Source: Paenibacillus sp. 32O-W
Lineage (GTDB): Bacteria; Bacillota; Bacilli; Paenibacillales; NBRC-103111
Assembly: GCF_007679495.1 (NCBI RefSeq)
Contig: NZ_VEGP01000038.1
Coordinates: 1-51,999, forward strand
Direction of reading: 5' to 3'
DNA length: 51,999 nucleotides
Shown here: in pieces, positions 17,121 through 24,292 of the stretch
How positions within the stretch are numbered: the stretch's first letter is position 1
How the letters are laid out: each line of letters starts with the position of its first letter
The notes under the pieces: model-generated
Database searches by the model: none
What the model was told of the DNA's origin: nothing
Seen by the model: the letters and a program-made list of their open reading frames with translations, nothing else
Made by a program: the position numbers and the translations under genes

Positions 17121-18062
17121 TTATCTCGTTTCATTGGAAATTTGTTCAATTCGGTCGAATACGGCTCCGGTAATATCGATATGGAACACTTCGGAAACGA
17201 CCTGGGTCCAACCATGGATGAAGTAAATCCAGCCGTCTTCCACGTGAAGGTCTTTTAATTCCTTCTGACGAAGGGCCTGATGCATGAAATCCAGCTCTCC
17301 GCGGTAATTCAATTCCCATACAAGGCTCTTCTCCGGGAAGCTGCCATTATCCGTTAAAGGTGACCCTGGGCGGTCTTTGCCCAACCCGGTTGCATTGATG
17401 ATCAGGGAATGCGGTTTGATCTGGGCAAGCAGGGCATCGTTCTGGGTCGGCTCCGGTGTCAAATGATATTCGGCTTTAACATCGGGATTAATTTCTTTGA
17501 CAATCCGCTCGATCTCGTCCAGACGGGGCTGGCTGCGGTTGGCGATGACCACTTTAGAAGGGATGTTCTCACCGTTCTTGGGATCGAGCAGGTAGGAGCA
17601 GATCGCAATGGCGCTGCCGCCGGCTCCGATGACGAACAGCTCTCCGCCATGATCCTTCCAATAGTTTGCCGGAATGAAAGCTTCCATGGCCAAACCGCTG
17701 GAAATAGGGTCTTTCGCATATCCTTCAAGCTTGCCATCCTTCTTGGAAATCGAAGAGAGTTCGCCGAACATGGTGGCATAAGGATCAAGGTAATCAAACA
17801 AATCCTTGGCCGCATGATACAGATCGATCTTGTGGGTAGTAACAAGAGCCCCTAACGATAATTCATCATTTTTAATAAATTCCACGACATCCCGATAAAC
17901 CTGGGGATCGGCATGAATGTCGATATCAATCCCTTTCAGAACCGCGTTTTCCAGCCCCAATGCTTCCGCCCACAGAGGGAACAGCTTCATGATGGAGGAT
18001 TTCGTGGTGGTGACGCCGATGAAATACATGGTAGGTTGGGTTGCTTTTTCAGGTAATTTCAT
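17121..18062 (-). CDS. Shikimate/quinate dehydrogenase-like oxidoreductase, altered substrate site
   Basis: A 313-residue protein with the two-domain shikimate dehydrogenase fold. It has a substrate domain, then GAGGSA (146-151) and ANRS (174-177) for nicotinamide cofactor binding (the NRS/NRT motif suggests NADP). The catalytic dyad is kept as Lys78 (VTTHK) and Asp118 (GYAKDP). However, the SxS pair that clamps shikimate is not present in its usual form (TTTKSSIMK), and the usual asparagine of AVNT is replaced (ELSSI). A role in aromatic biosynthesis is therefore unlikely. In this operon it probably oxidises or reduces a sugar acid or cyclic polyol. It lies between the lactonase-like and cupin isomerase genes. 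Confidence 0.75.
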   Translation of the reverse strand: MKLPEKATQPTMYFIGVTTTKSSIMKLFPLWAEALGLENAVLKGIDIDIHADPQVYRDVVEFIKNDELSLGALVTTHKIDLYHAAKDLFDYLDPYATMFGELSSISKKDGKLEGYAKDPISSGLAMEAFIPANYWKDHGGELFVIGAGGSAIAICSYLLDPKNGENIPSKVVIANRSQPRLDEIERIVKEINPDVKAEYHLTPEPTQNDALLAQIKPHSLIINATGLGKDRPGSPLTDNGSFPEKSLVWELNYRGELDFMHQALRQKELKDLHVEDGWIYFIHGWTQVVSEVFHIDITGAVFDRIEQISNETR

Positions 18063-18112
18063 GGGAAATGGCTCCTCTCTGTTTCTGATCTTGTCAACAA
18101 ATAAATATAGTT

Positions 18113-19099
18113 CTAAACGCCTTTACTAAATGCTTTGGCCGGATTGTCGTGCATTATTTTGTGAATCAAGGCTTTCGGCACTCCGCCTCTTTCAAGCTTC
18201 GGCAGGAAGGTTGTGGCCAAATAGTCCAACCCGAGCTCGCCGCCATAGCTCTTTAACCGTTTGCGCGTCGTATCCAGCGAAAGTAAGATTTGATTCTCAT
18301 AGCCGGCCTCAATCAGCTTGATGATGAGCTCGACCTCTTCTTCATCCGAATGATATTTAAACCGGCCAATCGTATCGAGCTCCAAATAAACTCCCGTGCT
18401 CGCCACATGGAGCATATAATCGGCATTTTCCATTTCCCGGTCCAGATGACAGATGATCAGTTGGTCGGGCTTAAGGCCGAAATCGGTATAAAGCTTGATC
18501 TGATCAAGAGCTGCGCGTCCCATTTCCGTGTGACTCATGATCGGTGCCTTGGTCGCGAGAGCGGCCTGGGCCGCCGCTTTGAACAGCCTGTAATATCGGC
18601 CGCCCACCCCTTGGAAATCGGAGGCTGTTTTGATGATACCGGCTCTGGCCGTGATTTGTTCCGCGGGCCAGGCTTCCTCGCCGTCGGCATACATCCCGTT
18701 CTGCAGCTCATCGATAAATAATTCCGTGAGCTTGTCGGCGTCGGCCGTATGAATCCAATGGTCTTCCGGATAAAAAACAAGCTTGTGGAAGCCGGTGGAG
18801 GCGACGATTTGCACTCCGGTCTGCTGTGATGCGGCTTCCAGCCATCTGCCGTGACGTCCGCTTCCTACCGGCTGTGCTTCGACAATCGTGGCCCCGCCAA
18901 CCTCTTTAAACAAATTCAGTTCCTGGATCGTTTTGTCATAGTCATCGATTTGCAAGGCCGGATCGATTTTGGCGGACTGGCCCTTTTTCAAGAAAAGGTG
19001 CTCATGGCTGTGACAGAAGCCCATTTGCTCCGGCGAAATAGGTCCGGTTACGGTAGTGATCACTTGGTTGGAGCGTAAATTTTGGTCCGCCTTGCTCAT
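18113..19099 (-). CDS. Phosphotriesterase-family hydrolase, probable sugar lactonase
   Basis: A 328-residue amidohydrolase-superfamily barrel. Metal ligands read in order: His32 and His34 (HSHEH), the carbamylated Lys157 (GIIKTA), His190 (SHTE), His218 (CHLD) and Asp276 (SLDTT). Several members of this family from Firmicutes and Mycoplasma are known to hydrolyse gamma-lactones of (phosphorylated) pentonates rather than organophosphates. A lactonase role for sugar lactones made by the cluster's dehydrogenases is therefore the best guess. Its ATG overlaps the stop of the upstream 2-hydroxyacid dehydrogenase gene by 4 bp, a sign of translational coupling. Confidence 0.8.
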   Translation of the reverse strand: MSKADQNLRSNQVITTVTGPISPEQMGFCHSHEHLFLKKGQSAKIDPALQIDDYDKTIQELNLFKEVGGATIVEAQPVGSGRHGRWLEAASQQTGVQIVASTGFHKLVFYPEDHWIHTADADKLTELFIDELQNGMYADGEEAWPAEQITARAGIIKTASDFQGVGGRYYRLFKAAAQAALATKAPIMSHTEMGRAALDQIKLYTDFGLKPDQLIICHLDREMENADYMLHVASTGVYLELDTIGRFKYHSDEEEVELIIKLIEAGYENQILLSLDTTRKRLKSYGGELGLDYLATTFLPKLERGGVPKALIHKIMHDNPAKAFSKGV

Positions 19100-20052
19100 T
19101 TGGAATCATCCTTCTGGTCGAGCATATGGATGAGATTTTCGGTGGATACCATCGCCATTCGCTCTACCGCTTCATGAGTGAAAGCGCCAATGTGCGGGGT
19201 CAAGATAAAATTCGGCAGCGCAACTAACGGATCGCCTTGCTGTGGGGGCTCGGACGAATAGACATCCTGCGCGGCCGCCGCAATTTGGTTATTGACTAGG
19301 GCATCATATAAGGCTGCTTCGTCCACAAGCTCTCCGCGCGACGTGTTAATCAAGATAGCCGTCGGCTTCATCCGTTTTAGAGCTTCGGCATTGATCAGCC
19401 CTTTGGTATCCTCCGTTGCCGGCAGATGGAGCGAGATAATATCCGACTCCTTCAATACTTCGTCGAGCTGCTCATGTCTCTGGACGTTATATTGTTCGAG
19501 GAATGCCAGATCCTTGAAGAAGGGATCATAGATAGTGACATTCATTCCAAGACCAACCGCGCGCTTCGCTACCTCTTTTCCAATTTGTCCTCCGCCGATG
19601 ACGCCAAGCTTCTTGTTCGTTAACTCGAAGCCGATGGTGCGGTCCCAGCCATAGGATTTGACGCCGGCTGCAATGGCCGGGAGATTCCTGGCGCTTGCGA
19701 ACATGAGGGCGATCGCATGCTCGGCAACGGAAATGGAGTTGGTTCCGACGGCATTCTTGACGAGAATTCCCAATTCCTCGGCTCTCTTGAGGTCGATATT
19801 ATCCATTCCGACCCCATATTTGGAGATGGCCCGCAAGCTTTTGCATTGCTCAAGGACGTTAGCCGGAAGCGGGTCGATCCCGATAATAATTCCGACCACA
19901 TTGTCCTGAGCGGCATCGATGATTTCTTGCTCGGTCATCGTTCTGCCCAAGTTATTCTCGATGATTTCGTAGCCGCGTTCCTGCAGCAGCCGGTGTGCCT
20001 TTTCTTTGTAATTTTTGAACGATTTAGGCGTGATTAAAATTTTTTCTGCCAT
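19096..20052 (-). CDS. D-2-hydroxyacid dehydrogenase (phosphoglycerate dehydrogenase-like)
   Basis: A 318-residue NAD-dependent dehydrogenase. The cofactor motif is GGGQIG (153-158) with an acidic residue in YDPF. The catalytic triad is Arg239 (NTSRGE), Glu268 and His287 (TPHIGAFT). There is no C-terminal ACT or ASB domain, so it is not a typical serine-pathway SerA and more likely acts on a catabolic 2-hydroxy or 2-keto acid. It is the first gene of the minus-strand operon, 180 bp downstream of the GntR gene, with a copy of the shared operator motif in between. A GAGGATGC site precedes the ATG. Confidence 0.82.
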   Translation of the reverse strand: MAEKILITPKSFKNYKEKAHRLLQERGYEIIENNLGRTMTEQEIIDAAQDNVVGIIIGIDPLPANVLEQCKSLRAISKYGVGMDNIDLKRAEELGILVKNAVGTNSISVAEHAIALMFASARNLPAIAAGVKSYGWDRTIGFELTNKKLGVIGGGQIGKEVAKRAVGLGMNVTIYDPFFKDLAFLEQYNVQRHEQLDEVLKESDIISLHLPATEDTKGLINAEALKRMKPTAILINTSRGELVDEAALYDALVNNQIAAAAQDVYSSEPPQQGDPLVALPNFILTPHIGAFTHEAVERMAMVSTENLIHMLDQKDDSK

Positions 20053-20201
20053 GCATCCTCATCCCCATTTTAAAGTTTTGTATATTAAGTAAATTTGCGG
20101 AAAGGCGCTGTAATGCAGCAATATCGTTTGCTTAGATCGAAATAGGCTTCCTCAAATGTTTAAGAGTAACATGCTTAATTGAGTGTCTACATACCAATGT
20201 C

Positions 20202-20214
20202 GTTATGTCTTTAC
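20202..20214. promoter_or_regulatory. Candidate operator ahead of the minus-strand operon
   Basis: GTTATGTCTTTAC fits the GTnATGnCnTnAC dyad also found at 8051, 9618 and 21014. It lies between the end of the GntR gene and the start of the 2-hydroxyacid dehydrogenase gene, the right place to control the operon. No clear -35/-10 pair could be assigned. Confidence 0.45.
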
Positions 20215-20232
20215 ATTTAAGAGCAAAAAAAT

Positions 20233-20982
20233 TTAACGATTCATTTCAAAAGTAAAGGTATTGCGGTCCCCTCTATATTTGGCTAGGGAATATTCAATGG
20301 GCTTTCCGTTGGATAAGAAGGTTGTGCTCTTGATGAATTGGATAGGCGCCCCTTGTGAAACATTGAGCATTTGGGATTCGTAGTCGCCCGCCAGAACAGC
20401 TTCCAATTTGCGGACAGCCCTTGTAATTTTTAAGGATAATCGGGCTTCAATCAGTTCATACAACGACTCTTGCTCTAAATTACTGTCCAGCAGGAAGCGG
20501 CAATCATTGTAGGGCAAGAAGGTATCCACAATAACAATAGGGTCCTCGTTGGCAAAACGCAATCTTTGCAGCTTGATCACTTTGGAGCCTTCCATCATAT
20601 GTAACGCTTCACTGATGGATTTATCGCTTCTGACCGTTTCGATGTTCAGAACCCTTGTTGACGGAACCATGCCCTTCTTCTTAATTTCATTATTAAAACT
20701 GTCCAAGACTTGAAGAAATTCCTGCTGAATCTTCGGGCGGGACACGAACGTGCCCTTGGCTTTAATCCGATAGAGAAAGCCTTCATAAACCAGTTCATTG
20801 ATGGCCTGCCTGACGGTCGGCCGACTGATCTTGAAATGAGCGCTAAGCTCTTGCTCCGTCGGAATCGGTGCCTCCAAGTCCTCATGGTTGTTCGAAATAT
20901 ATTCCAGCAAAATTTCCTTTAACTGATAGTAAAGGGGAGTTGGAATCTCTTTATTCAATGTCTTTTCAAATAAAGTGGACAT
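20233..20982 (-). CDS. GntR/HutC-family transcriptional regulator (second copy)
   Basis: A 249-residue paralogue of the regulator at 2127. It has a winged HTH (PTEQELS, SRPTVRQAI, KGTFVSRP wing) and a UTRA domain ending PIEYSLAKYRGDRN. The ATG at 20982 has GGAG 7 nt upstream; the GTG at 20997 overlaps that site. It sits upstream of, and on the same strand as, the lactonase/KDPG-aldolase operon. A strong promoter precedes it, with a motif copy just downstream of its -10, which implies autorepression. The two regulators may sense different intermediates or cross-regulate both operons. Confidence 0.87.
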   Translation of the reverse strand: MSTLFEKTLNKEIPTPLYYQLKEILLEYISNNHEDLEAPIPTEQELSAHFKISRPTVRQAINELVYEGFLYRIKAKGTFVSRPKIQQEFLQVLDSFNNEIKKKGMVPSTRVLNIETVRSDKSISEALHMMEGSKVIKLQRLRFANEDPIVIVDTFLPYNDCRFLLDSNLEQESLYELIEARLSLKITRAVRKLEAVLAGDYESQMLNVSQGAPIQFIKSTTFLSNGKPIEYSLAKYRGDRNTFTFEMNR

Positions 20983-21013
20983 GATGGGGCTCCTCACTCC
21001 TGCTGCATCAAAT

Positions 21014-21073
21014 GTAATGACATAAGAACATTAAAGACAATTCCATCATAAGTCTTCTCCCTTTTCTTGTCAA
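21014..21073 (-). promoter_or_regulatory. Strong SigA promoter and operator of the second gntR gene
   Basis: On the minus strand TTGACA (21068-21073) and TATGAT (21045-21050) are spaced by exactly 17 bp, a near-consensus promoter. The palindromic GTAATGACATAAG (21014-21026) lies about 19 bp downstream of the -10, where repressor binding would block transcription. Confidence 0.7.
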
Positions 21074-21091
21074 TCCCTTGGCCTTAAAATA

Positions 21092-21107
21092 TTGTAAATG
21101 GTTACAA
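21092..21107. promoter_or_regulatory. Near-perfect dyad, possible cre-like site
   Basis: TTGTAAATGGTTACAA is symmetric (TTGTAA and TTACAA arms) and matches the catabolite-responsive element consensus except for one core base. It lies upstream of the second gntR promoter and of the RHH gene. A CcpA site would fit a sugar-catabolic cluster; this is inference. Confidence 0.3.
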
Positions 21108-21209
21108 AAGGCAGAGGAAGTTCAAAACAAACGAAATCACCATCTTGAAAAAGGTAGCAAAAATTGACTGCGAAACCTGATCATGTAAAAATAAGCGGTA
21201 GGTGATACC

Positions 21210-21449
21210 ATGGATAATAACCAGAAGGAGCTTGACGGGAAAAATGCCCCGAATAGGCCATACACCAGGGGAGGGCAGCGTACGGGAGCCGGCCGGAAAG
21301 CGATTGGCGTGACCCGGAAAATCTCTCTTACCTTGCCGGAGAAGTACTGGGCCGAAATTGATCGGCAGTGCGAAAGGGGAGACTATTCGGTATCAGAGAT
21401 TCTGCGCTCGATCGTAGAAGACTACCTGAAGGAGGCAGACCTCGTATAA
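21210..21449 (+). CDS. Small ribbon-helix-helix-like DNA-binding protein
   Basis: A 79-residue protein with a polar, basic N-terminal tail (about 1-35, [10 protein letters not shown]) followed by a beta strand and two helices ([29 protein letters not shown]) as in CopG/Arc-type repressors. TAGGTGA precedes the ATG. No toxin or partner gene is adjacent; the next sequence is a truncated ABC ATPase fragment. It may be an orphan regulator left beside a decayed locus. Family assignment rests on pattern only. Confidence 0.6.
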   Translation: MDNNQKELDGKNAPNRPYTRGGQRTGAGRKAIGVTRKISLTLPEKYWAEIDRQCERGDYSVSEILRSIVEDYLKEADLV

Positions 21450-21459
21450 TCAATTTGTT

Positions 21460-21735
21460 GTGGAGGGCCGGGATTCCCCGATTTTATTGCTTGATGAAGC
21501 GACTGCGGCTCTGGACAATGAAACGGAACAGCTTATTCAAAATGCTATGGTGACATTGATGGCCGGGCGCACTTCCTTCGTCATCGCCCATCGGTTGTCT
21601 ACGATCCAGCGGGCGGATTGCATCCTGGTCATGGATAACGGACGTGTGGTGGAGTCGGGGACCCACGATGAACTGCTAGCCAAACAGGGGCTGTATCAGC
21701 GTTTATATCAAATGGAGTTTAATTCCAAAGAGTGA
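21460..21735 (+). pseudogene. C-terminal fragment of an ABC exporter ATPase
   Basis: The reading frame begins directly at Walker B ([12 protein letters not shown]), continues through the H-loop (IAHRLSTIQ) and ends with the usual [10 protein letters not shown]...YQRLYQMEF tail. Walker A, the signature motif and the whole membrane domain are missing. This is therefore the last about 90 residues of an MsbA/LmrA-type exporter and cannot function. It starts 11 nt after the RHH gene, so a deletion probably fused the two regions. Confidence 0.8.
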
Positions 21736-21780
21736 AAAGGGAGCCGGCGCCCCCTGTTTTGCCACGATTATAACCAACAT

Positions 21781-21873
21781 CTACCTTGAAAATTAGTTAA
21801 TTTCATTTTCTGCCGGTACCGTGCAAGCGGAATGGCGCGTCTAACTGTGTTTTATGTAGGTAAATTCAAGCGA
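21781..21873. repeat. Interspersed repeat, left inverted copy
   Basis: This stretch begins CTACCTTGAAAA and ends TTCAAGCG. It is an inverted, diverged copy of 22974-23067 (matching CTACCTTGAAAA, GCAAGCGGA, CGTCTAACTGT and TTCAAGCG blocks). The two copies flank the truncated IS3 element. Confidence 0.7.
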
Positions 21874-21910
21874 AAGGTGGAAAGTGATTAAAGTATATGG
21901 AAAATTGCAG

Positions 21911-22712
21911 CTAGAATAAAAAGTGGACATCCCTTAAGTGAAAATAGATAATAACCGTATAAGGGAGAGGGTGTCCGGAATGGAAAGAAACAGTTACAGT
22001 GAGGATTTCAAGAGACAGATGGTAAGGTACATTTTAGAGCAAAATAAGTCGATGCCTCAGATCGCCGAGGAGGTTGGGATATCTGCAGGTGTTCTGCACA
22101 GTTGGAAAGCTCAATACCGCGATGAGATTCAATTAGAGTCTTTAGTCACACCGGAAAGATTGCGTCAGCTTGAGCAACAATTGCGTGAAAAGGAACGGGA
22201 GAATCAGGAGAAAGAACGTCAGAATCAAGATCTCCAGGAAGAACTCGCCATCTTAAAAAAGGCGCTGCACATCTTCAGCAAAGAAAGGAACTAAGGTTCC
22301 AATTCATCGAAGATCATCGCTCCGAGTTTCGATTGGAGAAGATGTGCGCTGTGCTCGAAGTTTCACGGAGCGGTTATTACAAATGGTGCAGGGAAAAAGA
22401 CAACGAGAACAGTTACCAGAAGCGCCGACAGGTTTTGTTGTCCCGGATTTCTTGGCATTTTTTTGACAATAAGTGCCGCTACGGCAGCCCCAAAATCACA
22501 ATGCTCCTTCGGAAGGAAGGTTGGGAGGTGTCCGAGCGTACTGTGGGGATTCTCATGCGGGAGAACAACATGCGCTCATGCGTGTCGAAGAAATTCAAAG
22601 TCACGACAACAGACTCCAATCATACCAGTCCCATCGCACCGAACCTGCTGAATCAAAACTTCAAGACAACAGCCCCGAACAAAGTATGGGTTACGGACAT
22701 TACTTACATTTC
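21911..22712 (+). mobile_element. Truncated IS3-family insertion sequence
   Basis: The left end probably lies near 21911 (TGGACATCCCTTAAGTG). OrfA is intact, and OrfB stops shortly after the first catalytic aspartate, where an interspersed repeat begins. The right half of OrfB and the right terminal repeat are missing, so the element cannot transpose by itself. Confidence 0.8.
21980..22294 (+). CDS. IS3-family transposase OrfA
   Basis: A 104-residue helix-turn-helix protein ([32 protein letters not shown]) with a long coiled-coil region rich in Glu, Gln and Arg (about 58-92), as usual for OrfA. Near its end the heptamer A AAA AAG (22255-22261) is in frame. OrfB lies in the -1 frame, so the standard programmed -1 frameshift that makes the OrfAB transposase was present. 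The ATG at 21980 follows a GGGAGAGGG site. It is intact, but its OrfB partner is truncated. Confidence 0.85.
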   Translation: MERNSYSEDFKRQMVRYILEQNKSMPQIAEEVGISAGVLHSWKAQYRDEIQLESLVTPERLRQLEQQLREKERENQEKERQNQDLQEELAILKKALHIFSKERN

Positions 22713-22734
22713 ATGTCGTGCCCCATGCCGCTGA
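22295..22734 (+). pseudogene. IS3-family transposase OrfB, 3'-truncated
   Basis: Read in the -1 frame relative to OrfA, this encodes the start of the integrase-like Orf[32 protein letters not shown], and [11 protein letters not shown] holding the first catalytic aspartate. After DITYI the frame runs into unrelated sequence (SCRAPCR, stop at 22734). The second Asp and the Glu of the DDE triad are lost. Confidence 0.82.
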
Positions 22735-23323
22735 CCGCGACACCATCAGATGATGAAAATGGATGGGTTTTCAAGGTAGAATAGAGTTGAATGGCTTCAA
22801 TAGTGTGAAATTTGAAAACTAAATGGATTTCATACAGTTAGATTTCTATATTCGGAAGAAATATGGAAACTAACTGGAAAACCTACAGTTAGTTTGCGCC
22901 AAAACAGCCGTTTCGCCCAAAGTTGCCCATTTTAACTGTAGTTTATCCAGTTAGTTTGATCATTTTCGCCCATTCGCTTGAATCTACCTGTACAAAATAC
23001 AGTTAGACGTGCCGCTCCGCTTGCAACGATGCCTGCAGACGGTAAAATAGACGGATTTTCAAGGTAGTTTCCGTTGTTCGCTCTTGAGGAGCAAACTAGC
23101 TGTATAAATCAAGCCTTGCCGCTATCGCTTGTCCTGAATTCCTGGCGTCTTATGAGTAGAAATGCGCTATTCGGAGGGAGTCTGTAAGGATAGCAATTAC
23201 TTAAATAGCTTGTTCTTATCAGAATAGGACGCAACTAGCAAAAGTGACACTACTCATTGTATAATGGATTTTGTTTGATAGACAGAAGCTGTCTTTAGAC
23301 TAATTTACTAAGGAGGCGATAAT
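22735..23323. repeat. Gene-free repeat region with diverged copies of an interspersed element
   Basis: No coding sequence is visible. A partial copy of the interspersed repeat occupies about 22712-22781 (ending GGTTTTCAAGGTAG). A longer copy lies at 22974-23067 (ending GGATTTTCAAGGTAG) and is the inverted partner of 21781-21873. Between them the short motif TACAGTTAG and its variants recur in both orientations, again suggesting foldable interspersed DNA. Confidence 0.55.
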
Positions 23324-23842
23324 ATGAGAAATCGCCGGCTTGTGCGGACTCGCTGGATTTTTCCGATGGCTTTGCTGCTGCTTGCTTCCATGCTGGCAAC
23401 CGCCTGCGGCGCGAAGGAGGCGAACTCGGGAGGGCACGAATCCGATAAGGTGACCCGTCTGCCGAACGGAGACCTTCAGGAAATAACGGCATCGACCGAT
23501 CAACTGCCCGCCTTTCTGGATGGCAAGCATGAGGTGATTGTCCATGCGTACCAAACGGCTGCCGCGAATATGGAGCTTCTCGATTGGATTCCTTGCTACT
23601 GCGGCTGCGGAGAGGTGGCCGGACATAGCAACAATAAAAACTGCTTCATTAAGGAAGTCCGTGAAGACGGTTCGGTGGTCTGGGATGATCATGGCACCCG
23701 GTGCAACGTGTGTATTGAAATTGCGGAGGTGTCCGCCCAAATGAAGGAACAAGGGATGACGGACAAAGACATTCGTCAAGTAATCGATAAGGCCTATCAG
23801 GAAGGATATGCACAGCCGACCAAAACTTCGATGCCTGATTAA
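23324..23842 (+). CDS. PCYCGC-motif lipoprotein
   Basis: A 172-residue secreted protein with a lipoprotein signal (basic start, hydrophobic stretch, lipobox ATAC with Cys28). The body contains the motif PCYCGCGE (about residues 90-97) and further cysteines in NCFIKE and RCNVC, diagnostic of the PCYCGC domain found in spore-forming Bacillota. Its biochemical role is not established; a metal-binding or redox role is suggested only by the cysteine pattern. It has its own ribosome-binding site (AAGGAGGCGA) and a strong terminator after it, so it is monocistronic. It stands just upstream of the cggR region. Confidence 0.82.
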   Translation: MRNRRLVRTRWIFPMALLLLASMLATACGAKEANSGGHESDKVTRLPNGDLQEITASTDQLPAFLDGKHEVIVHAYQTAAANMELLDWIPCYCGCGEVAGHSNNKNCFIKEVREDGSVVWDDHGTRCNVCIEIAEVSAQMKEQGMTDKDIRQVIDKAYQEGYAQPTKTSMPD

Positions 23843-23853
23843 TATAGAGTAGG

Positions 23854-23893
23854 AGAAAGTTCATTGAGATGTCTCAGTGAACTTTCTTTTTTT
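23854..23893 (+). terminator. Rho-independent terminator of the PCYCGC lipoprotein gene
   Basis: GAAAGTTCA (23854-23862) pairs with TGAACTTTC (23878-23886), with an inner TTGAGA/TCTCAG arm, followed by a run of T. It ends the preceding gene. Confidence 0.85.
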
Positions 23894-23953
23894 ATATCCC
23901 GGCGATTAATGAAAGGGAGAGGGTTCCATTTTACATAAGTGGGGAGGTGTTCG

Positions 23954-24058
23954 GTGGCATGGAGTTCCCTGGAATGGCCCGTTGAAATTCGTTATTTGGA
24001 TAAGCTAATCGATGAGTTGGCAAAGGGAAAAGCGATGGAGAAGATTTTGCGGAAATAA
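23954..24058 (+). CDS. Possible 34-residue small protein upstream of cggR
   Basis: A GTG start has GGGGAGG 6 nt upstream (23941-23947). The product is short and amphipathic, with [11 protein letters not shown] in the middle and KAMEKILRK at the end. No family is recognised. The good ribosome-binding site and helical, charged composition argue for a real gene, but it is short enough to be chance. It ends before the cggR promoter, so it would need its own promoter or read-through. Confidence 0.35.
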   Translation: MAWSSLEWPVEIRYLDKLIDELAKGKAMEKILRK

Positions 24059-24145
24059 AAAAATGCGACCCGGCCGAGGTGCGACGGAATAGGCTTCGAA
24101 GGGCATGTGTCACTTTGTGCGGTTATTTTTTAGGGCATCCCCTTC

Positions 24146-24174
24146 TTGCAAATTTTATGAAAATTGGATACAAT
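24146..24174 (+). promoter_or_regulatory. SigA promoter of the cggR-glycolytic operon
   Basis: TTGCAA (24146-24151) and TACAAT (24169-24174) are spaced by 17 bp, about 120 bp upstream of cggR. By analogy with Bacillus subtilis, CggR would act near here to repress the operon until fructose-1,6-bisphosphate is present. No operator pair was confidently identified. Confidence 0.6.
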
Positions 24175-24292
24175 GTGTCCATAAAGTTCTTTTTTTTATG
24201 AGTATATGGGACTGAAAATGTGTATGCGGGACATTTCGCGTCCATGGTTGCCAAAGCGTGGAATCCTAAGATTGGCGGGAGTGATATAAGCC

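Noticed and set aside
17121-18062. aroE of the aromatic amino acid pathway
   Set aside because: Shikimate-binding residues are changed and all neighbours are sugar-acid genes.
18113-19099. Organophosphate-degrading phosphotriesterase
   Set aside because: The operon context and the known activities of Firmicute relatives favour a sugar lactonase.
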